64,000 nucleotides of DNA, taken from positions 39,223,366 through 39,287,365 of the forward strand of contig NC_088777.1 in assembly GCF_954871325.1 (NCBI RefSeq). The letters run 5' to 3'. How positions within the stretch are numbered: the first letter of the stretch is position 1; each line of letters starts with the position of its first letter. Below the pieces are notes generated by a model. It saw only the letters and a program-made list of their open reading frames with translations. It had not been told where the DNA came from and did not search any database. The DNA is from Gordionus sp. m RMFG-2023 (taxonomy: Eukaryota > Nematomorpha > Gordioida > Chordodea > Parachordodidae). Shown in pieces: positions 57,501 to 64,000 of the stretch. Both the position numbers and the translations under genes were made by a program.

Positions 57501-60203
57501 TTATAGATGATTTTTTTAAAAGGGGTGTGGTGCCTAACCTTGGTCTTCGTGTGAATAAAGAAATGAATAAAATATAAATCTTATTGGCATATTTGAGAGT
57601 AAAATTAATGGAAGCTTTTAGTCAAATACCAGAGACCTGGCAAAACATGATAATATAATGCAATTTTCATAAACTCTAAATTAAACGAAAGTGCATAATT
57701 AAATATCTACGTGCCGTGCATCCACATCATTATATAAATATTTTTTGAATTAAAAATTGTTTTTATTATTGCCCCGACAGTCAGGTCTTTCTATATTAGA
57801 CGCATTTTCTGCTACTGGATTAAGAGCTGTCAGGTATGCAAAAGAACTTCCAAACATCGGATGCGTAATAGCTAATGATCTTTCAACGTTAGCAACTCAA
57901 GTTATCGCTAAAAATATCGATCACAATGGTCTTAGTCAAGATATCATAAAAATCTCCAACGAGGAGGCTAAGTGATAAATTTTTAAATATTACAAAAGAC
58001 AAATAATTTACAATAAGAAGAGTTTAGAATCAATGATATTAAATATTCGAGACTGGTAATCGTATTGTAAGAATGAAATTTGAAACGGGAAAAATTGAAA
58101 TCAGCTTATTCGATCACCTTCTTGATTATGGTTGATAATATGCTCAAGTATAGGATTTTTTTTTAAAAACCCTTAGGAAAAATGGTGTGATTTAAAAAAT
58201 CCGAGCCGAGCTTAAAAGAAATTGGAAATTATAAATCCTGGCCTGGTCAATTATTTTTTTTTAATAAAAATATATCAATTAGTAATACTCATTTACTGCT
58301 CATATTTTCTTCCCTTTAAAGCAATTTACAAAATACATCCAGAATTACTTAAAATAATGAAATTTTTAGGCCAAAAAATTATCAAAAATAAAAATCCGGG
58401 CCTGGATTGAAAATGGAAATTTATTTCAAATCCGGGCCAGGCCTGAAATTCTGTCTTTTGCAAGATTTCTGTTAATTTAGGAAACATAACTAAACTTTTT
58501 ATACCTTGATTTAAAATATTTGAAATTTTATTCTCATTTGGATCGCTCCTCCTGTTTAGAAGCTCTACAACCAAGAACCCAATAATGGTCGATTGGGGGC
58601 ATATTATATGATTTATATAAATCAATCGTAATAAAAATGAGGGTCAGCTTATTTCAATTTTATATTTAATTGATTGTCATTCTAGTGATTCATGCTATGT
58701 GTAATGTCCTTGTTATGAAATTATTTATCAAGATTGCTCATTTTTCTGTTGCTGAATCTATCAGCAATATAAAATTTGCAATCTAATTTTTGTATGGTTT
58801 AAAAATTCTCAAAAGGGGGTCCGGTGATCACCATAAAAAATATAGAAATAATAAATTAAATATTACACAATAAAAAGGTTTGTCAATGTCTTCCTCTACA
58901 GCTGTTTTAGTAAATTTTGATGCAACTGAACACAAAAAATCTTGCAAATGTATACTTGAATATGTAATTTTTCTTTTCTTCTAAAAATAGTCTGTTGATG
59001 CTAAAAAATCATTCGACACATAAAACGCAAATCGATGTCATCGATATAGACCCATACGGTTCCGCTGCTCCATTCTTAGACGCTACTATGCGCGCTATTA
59101 GCAATGGAGGTATGTAATTACAACTATTATAATTTTTTAATCACGGAGCTTGATTATTTTATATTTATTAGTATTGATCTAAGTTTAACTCCATTTTTAA
59201 AGCTATTGATTATTATATAAAAAAAATTTGAATCTTGCATGTACTTATTGGTTGTACAGCCGGAAATTGTTTTAAATTTCTCATCCGGCTCCGACTACTG
59301 TATTTAAATCTTCTTTCCTTAGAAATAAAAACTTAATATTTTTCCGCCATTTTGTATACACCTATTTCTAAAATTTATAAATCGGGCAGGATTATTTGGC
59401 GCACAAAAAAATTAAGAATTGTTGAGTGGACCTGGAAAAAGCCCGATGCAGGGTTATAGTTTAATATATATATATATTATTATAGAAATACTGAAAAATT
59501 TTAATTATTAAAAGAACAGGAGTAATTAGTTTAATCTTCATTTTTTTAAAATCATTAATTTAAAGTTTAAAATCAATTACTATCCTAAAATTCAAAATAT
59601 TTAACTCCAAATCTTCCTATTCCTTTTTTTGTATTTATTCCATTCTTCGCAAGTGATCGATGGTCTCGCTGGACACGGGCAAAAGCCATAAAATAGTTTC
59701 TATATGGTAAAAATGTTCACTGCAATGAAATGATATAATATCGAGACTTGGCCAAATACTGAGCTAAATATCTTTTACTATAGGTTTGAGGGTTATGACC
59801 TCTATCTTGCACATGTTATAGTAAGTAATAAGAGAGAGAATAAAAGGAAGGGAGATTATTTGGATTTAAGGTTTCAATCCGATGCAATTCTTCTAGGTCG
59901 ATTTAATCTGTTTATTGTATATTTTTCGAAAGAATAATTGGAGTTCGATTAATTCTTTGAGAAAAATTATATAAATATCGCATGAGTTTTGCTTAAATTC
60001 CATTTTACGAAGCCGCATATGCCGATCATCTTTATTCTTTGATTTAAAGATACCACGACTTTATTTTTTTAAACTTTAAAATTAATCCAGGTCTTGTATG
60101 TGTGACATGTACCGATATGGGAGTGTTGTGCGGAGCTACTGGCCACAATTGTTATGCCAAATACGATTCCATAGCTTTGCATACTAAATATGCCCACGAA
60201 ATG
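54590..60203 (+). CDS. TRMT1: tRNA (guanine26-N2)-dimethyltransferase TRMT1, first five exons
   Basis: SAM-dependent enzyme that dimethylates G26 of tRNAs. Exons in consistent phase: 54590-54678, 54721-54793, 57781-57971, 58991-59109, 60091-60203 (195 residues so far). Exon 1 holds the family's [13 protein letters not shown] (17-29). Exon 3 carries the SAM-binding motif [17 protein letters not shown] and ANDLS. Exon 4 has the catalytic-region [10 protein letters not shown] (133-142) and PFLDA. Exon 5 has [12 protein letters not shown] and NCYAKY, ending HEM. Human TRMT1 is over 600 residues, so roughly two thirds of the protein should follow; I could not find the next exon (usually LLSIS.DFY) before the window ends. 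Compared with human TRMT1, the segment between NRDL and the SAM motif is much shorter. Introns 2 and 3 hold family C MITE debris. The exons are clean. Confidence 0.93.
54910..55192. mobile_element. Family C MITE in TRMT1 intron 2, left end eroded
   Basis: The right end GGTACCTCCACAGGTCTCTG at 55173-55192, preceded by GGGCCATGCAAAT, nearly repeats the end of the intact copy at 19543-20277. The body has GGGCTGGGCC and CTGGGCC words. The left tip is not recognisable. Confidence 0.62.
55193..57780. other. TRMT1 intron 2, distal part
   Basis: AT-rich, ending at the acceptor CCCCGACAG. No other exon of TRMT1 is needed here, because exon 2 and exon 3 join in phase 0. No repeat or gene recognised. 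Confidence 0.45.
58195..58450. mobile_element. Family C-like debris in TRMT1 intron 3
   Basis: CCGAGCCGAGC, CCTGGCCTGG and CCGGGCCTGG/CCGGGCCAGGCC words separated by A/T runs, as in family C, with no ends preserved. The minus-strand open frame at 58326-58625 reads through it. Confidence 0.5.
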
Positions 60204-60439
60204 GTAAAATTTAAAGAAAAAATATTTACCATTATTTTTGATAAAATATTATATTGCAACAACTAGAAAATAGAAATGTTATATTATTCACAAGTTAAAG
60301 GCGAATATGATAGCTCACACCTTGGGGGAAAATTAAACTACAGATTTGGAATTAAATAGTTAGAATAGGCCTTTTTTATAAATTTAAAGCTCATAATAAT
60401 CAATTGCCGGTACCAATAAAATCTTTCCTTTAGGAAAAC

Positions 60440-60530
60440 TATTCGTCACTACCACTAGAGTTCTGAATACCAATTTTTCGCGGCCCGAGCCCAAATAAAA
60501 AAATAGCCCGACCCAAGCCCGATTAAAAAT
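60440..60530. mobile_element. Family C-like fragment
   Basis: CGGCCCGAGCCC and AGCCCGACCCAAGCCCG words with A/T spacers; short and without ends. Confidence 0.4.
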
Positions 60531-60780
60531 TTATTGGGATTTGAACTTAAATATACAATATCATAAGGAAAAATTAAAAAAAATTTGTATTTATTCACCA
60601 TAAATAAGCTATTATCAATTATCAAATAAAGTTGCAAAAACCTAGTATAACATTTTATTTAACTTGATAGAATATGATGTATGTAAATAATAGAGTTTTA
60701 CCTAGTCACAATACAAATCACATCACAGGAAATTGTTAATTTGGGAAATGAAAATTACGTAAATGAATAAGTAAAATGTG

Positions 60781-60900
60781 TAGGGCTGTACCAATATTAG
60801 ATATCGGTATCGAATCGTCGCCGATATTTGACTTTTAGAAAAAATATTGGATCGGGCGATATTTAAAAAAAAAATTTAATACCGATTTTATGCAATTTTT
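60781..60900. mobile_element. hAT family E end
   Basis: TAGGGCTGTACCAATA followed by GATATCGGTATCGAATCG and TTGGATCGGGCGATATT matches the layout at 13258 (TAGGGATGTACTGATA, then GATCGGGCAGATATT). No opposite end was found. Confidence 0.5.
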
Positions 60901-62620
60901 TATTTTTATACACATTTTGTATTTATTTTTGAACTAATTCCCTTTCTAGTAATAAATCTTCAAACTCCCATTAACAGGTTATTAAATATCGACTAAATAG
61001 CCAAAAAAGTAAAAGTAAAAATTTAAAAATAAAAAAAAAACAGCATAACCGAAAAAAAAAATAAAAGCAAGAATAAAATTACGAAATATAATAATGCCAC
61101 CAAATACTTAAAACAAACTAAAAATAGGATGTCCTAGTACAAATACTTTTTAACCTATACTAAAAAGTAATAATGTAAAGCAACGTCAAAACTTTTTTGA
61201 AGAAAAGGAACGTCAGTTTCCTTCTTCTAAAGGTAACGAGTAACGCGTTTCTTTTTATTGAGTACGCAAAACTTTATTCGTTACTTAAAATTTTTCTTAA
61301 AAAATATGAAAAAACATATTTTATTGTAATTATAAAATTACTTTATTTAATTTTTAAATTTTATAAATAATTTAAGCCGAGTTTTTAATTCACATCAATC
61401 ACCAGTCCTTCATTTTTATTTTAAATTTTCAGAAGATTGTTAATCTAATTAATATTGAATCAATCAATGTATGTTAATTTATATTCTTATTCTTCAATAT
61501 TATAATCTATTTTATAAATAATTATGTTTGAAGCTATTTTTAAGGAAAAATCTTATTAAGGAGAATGGCCACAAATTGAAGAATCTTGTGATAAATCCAA
61601 ATTACAAAGTTCAGATAATGACAAGTCGTTCACATGTGAATATTGTAGGGCGATATATATGATTTTATAGGCTATGTAACCTGTTCCTACGGTTCTTTCG
61701 ATTTTAGAGAGAAGAAAATATAAATTTGGGAAATCTCACTCCCACGATAACATAACATTAAAAAATGGCTTTAAATAATTTTATTTTGTAAGCCACTTAT
61801 TAATGCAATTTTGCAAGACTAAGATACAAGTTATACAGTTGAAATATTAATACTTTATTTCAATTGGATATATATTATCAACAATCGTCCCGCTATTTAA
61901 ATCAGATTGGCTGATAAAACTAGATTAAGGTTTGAGAAAAGATCTTGACAAAGAAAAAGAAGACTTGATTGCATTAAAAAACAACACACGTACGGGTCAT
62001 TTCATGACAAATCAACCACGATTTGGCCGACCCCCTTTGATTTAAAATTTGGTAAGCAAAGAAAGGTTAATGTACTAAGAAATGACCAAAATTCTAGCCT
62101 CTTAACACTTATATTTTTAGAGATATTAGGGTTCATAATGGCAAAAATGACGTATTTTTAACATTATCTGCCTTCAAAACATATCTTAAAAACTACATAA
62201 TTGTAAATGACAAATTTAATATCAAAAATACTTACGAAGATTATACTTTTAGATAAAAAAAAATTCTTAGATTTTTTCATTTCCGGCCAGTTTATTTAAT
62301 ATATAAGAATTTAAAACTATTTTTGGAAATAATACTATAGTATATATATATATATATATTATTATTATATTTTTTTTATTGATTTTTATAAAATAGTTTA
62401 ATTATAAAATAAGGCACTTGTGTTTTTTTAATGGTATGAATTTTGAAATATTATTCATTGTGAATTTAAAAGGAAAATTTTGCTTTTGACTTAATACTTA
62501 TCGTTATCATTGATACTGGTAGGGATAAGCTTGTAGAACCAGAATAATCGATAGTGATTTTATTTTATGGTAGTACTAAGAATGTAATGATGTTTCAAAT
62601 ATATTAAAATTGTAATAACA
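60901..62620. other. Downstream of TRMT1 exon 5: decayed open-frame fragments
   Basis: AGTAACG-rich words at 61180-61290 resemble transposon subterminal repeats seen elsewhere. Plus-strand open stretches at 61560-61670 (GEWPQIEESCDKSKLQ, then KSFTCEYCR) and 61940-62044 (KDLDKEKEDLIALKNN, then QPRFGRPPLI) are protein-like but unassigned; the first has a C..C pair that could be half of a zinc finger. TRMT1's missing exons were sought here without success. Confidence 0.35.
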
Positions 62621-62624
62621 ATAA

Positions 62625-63935
62625 AATTACAATTTTAAAGTAAAATAATATTTCTAAAAAAAATAAAGTCAAAATCTAAATGTTATCTATTGATCTTTAT
62701 ATAAGTAATTTTTTTTCTTGTTATTATCAAAGTAAATTGTATGTTTTTTATATATAACAAAATATCGCCTCAGAACAGTAAAAATATAAACATTTAAAAT
62801 ATAAATTGAACATATTATAATAAAAAAATATCGCCGCAAGAACAGTAAAAAATAAACATTTTAAATATAAATTTAACATATTATATCACAACATGCATCA
62901 TTTAAAACAAAAATAAATAACTCTAGCATTCAATAAAATTTACAATACAAAGTGATTAGATAATTGTAATCATATATTACATTATATTTGTTATGGATTG
63001 ATGTAATAGTTGCAATAATGTTTTTTCCTTAAAATAAATTATAGCATTATTTTGGAGAGGTTATATTTTTTTCCTTAAAAGGGAATACAATCAATTAATA
63101 CATTATAATGGGAAGGAATGAAGTAACAATAATTAGTATACCAGCATATCATAGAAAAGAGATGGGGAGGGGTCAATAGAGCTATTCATAATAGTTTTCT
63201 TTGTAATTATATCTTTGATTTAAAAGGCTAAATTACACTATATATGGGCTAATTGATATTACAATTGTAATAATAATATTTCCCAATTAACTTAATATTA
63301 TATTACAAAAGGCATTTCTAAACTAAATACATGTAATTAATCATAAAATATTCTAAAAATGGATTAGCATTATATATTACATTAAAATTTACTAATTTAT
63401 AATGCGATTATACTAACCAATGATTAAAATAAATCATGATTATAATTTATTATTGATTTAAATGCTAAAAAATAATTTAAAGGAATTTTTGAATGTAAAA
63501 ATAAAATGTGCAATTACAATGTTTTCAATACATAGCTCTTTGTCTTAAATACCATACAAATTTCTAGCAGATATACGGAAATTGTTTCAATTTTTCTTTT
63601 AATAAGGGTATCTTCGTCCTTGGTTACATACTATACGTCGTCTTCAGTACCATCCCATGCGAGCGCAGGATTGTACGGGGTTCCTTCCCCACCAGCTTTC
63701 AATAAGCTGGTGCCCCTATCCTCCACCATGAAAGGATTACTATCGATTAGAGAGAATTAAATGCTTGGTTGGTAATTACACAGATATAGTAATTGAACCT
63801 GATAAAATTCCAATTTTAAAGTAAAATAAAACTTTATTTAAATTTTAAAAGTCAAAATCTAAATTTTATAAATATTATTGATCTATATATAAGTAATTTT
63901 ATTTTTCTTGTTAATATCAAAGTAAATTGTATGTA
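62625..63935. repeat. Direct repeats about 1.18 kb apart
   Basis: 62625-62750 and 63810-63935 share TTTTAAAGTAAAATAA, AAGTCAAAATCTAAAT, ATTGATCT.TATATAAGTAA and TATCAAAGTAAATTGTATGT in the same order. At 63962-63998 part of the unit (TATATAGATCAATAATATTA) recurs inverted. No coding sequence is associated, so the repeat class is unknown. A separate 65-bp tandem pair (AAATATCGCC.CA.GAACAGTAAAAA) lies at 62760-62886. Confidence 0.6.
63590..63765 (-). other. GC-rich island with nested hairpins and a minus-strand open frame
   Basis: Contrasts sharply with the AT-rich surroundings. On the minus strand it can fold as GGAT...ATCC enclosing a 9-bp stem (CACCAGCTT/AAGCTGGTG, five-base loop) and GGGG/CCCC, followed by TGCG/CGCA. 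The same strand has an open frame ending in a stop near 63634 (NPFMVEDRGTSLLKAGG, then NPALAWDGTEDDV), preceded by a possible acceptor TCGATAG. It could be a structured RNA gene, a last coding exon or a transposon piece; I cannot decide. It is not a recognisable tRNA, 5S or U snRNA. Confidence 0.4.
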
Positions 63936-64000
63936 AATTAACCGTCTCTTGTTAAATAAAAATTAATTATATATAGATCAATAATATTAATAACATTTAG

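Noticed and set aside
58326-58625. Minus-strand frame in TRMT1 intron 3
   Set aside because: Crosses CCGGGCC-type debris and has no family signature.
61660-61740. Possible TRMT1 exon carrying a PLLSIS-like motif
   Set aside because: The best reading (YVTCSYGSFDFRE) does not match the family without a frameshift, and no matching acceptor in phase was found.
62625-63935. LTR retrotransposon bounded by direct repeats
   Set aside because: The direct repeats lack recognisable LTR tips, there is no coding sequence between them, and part of the unit also occurs inverted nearby.

Overview
The window is very AT-rich animal nuclear DNA. Its genes are built from short exons with GT-AG introns, and three conserved animal genes are recognisable: a Polo-like kinase, an alpha-1,3-fucosyltransferase and the tRNA m2,2G26 methyltransferase TRMT1. 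An uninterrupted orphan rhodopsin-type GPCR is a fourth gene. I cannot name the species; the divergent GPCR and heavy transposon load suggest a fast-evolving invertebrate.

Layout. 142-1287: a hAT transposon relic. 2378-10619 (+): complete Polo-like kinase, 12 core exons plus two optional linker exons (537 or 599 residues). 12111-28928 (-): complete GT10 fucosyltransferase, four exons (516 residues) spread over 16.8 kb because introns 1 and 2 are filled with transposons. Those introns hold two clear copies and a fragment of one hAT family with GGGCGGG repeats, a hAT with TTF/DUF4371-type transposase relics carrying CCGGGCC MITEs, and a 3.7 kb palindromic satellite-bearing element that itself contains a LINE. 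30984-33760 (-): a second decayed copy of that LINE. About 34.48-35.4 kb: an old tandem repeat of roughly 270 bp. 36.96-39.98 kb: a Tc1/mariner relic split by a hAT, which in turn holds a foldback MITE. 42659-44005 (+): the GPCR. 44.3-48.1 kb: decayed unrecognised coding sequence split by a 1,967 bp hAT with near-perfect target duplication. 52.7-53.6 kb: a 540-bp-period duplication. 54590-60203 (+): first five exons of TRMT1; later exons were not found. 60.2-64 kb: repeats, unrecognised open-frame fragments and one GC-rich, hairpin-forming island near 63.6 kb.

Most GC-rich patches in this AT-rich sequence are the terminal or subterminal repeats of hAT-type elements. At least four families each carry their own motif. 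Five elements have terminal inverted repeats with matching or near-matching 8-bp target duplications: two perfect, three with one mismatch. The protein genes are unrelated housekeeping, glycosylation and signalling genes with no sign of joint regulation.
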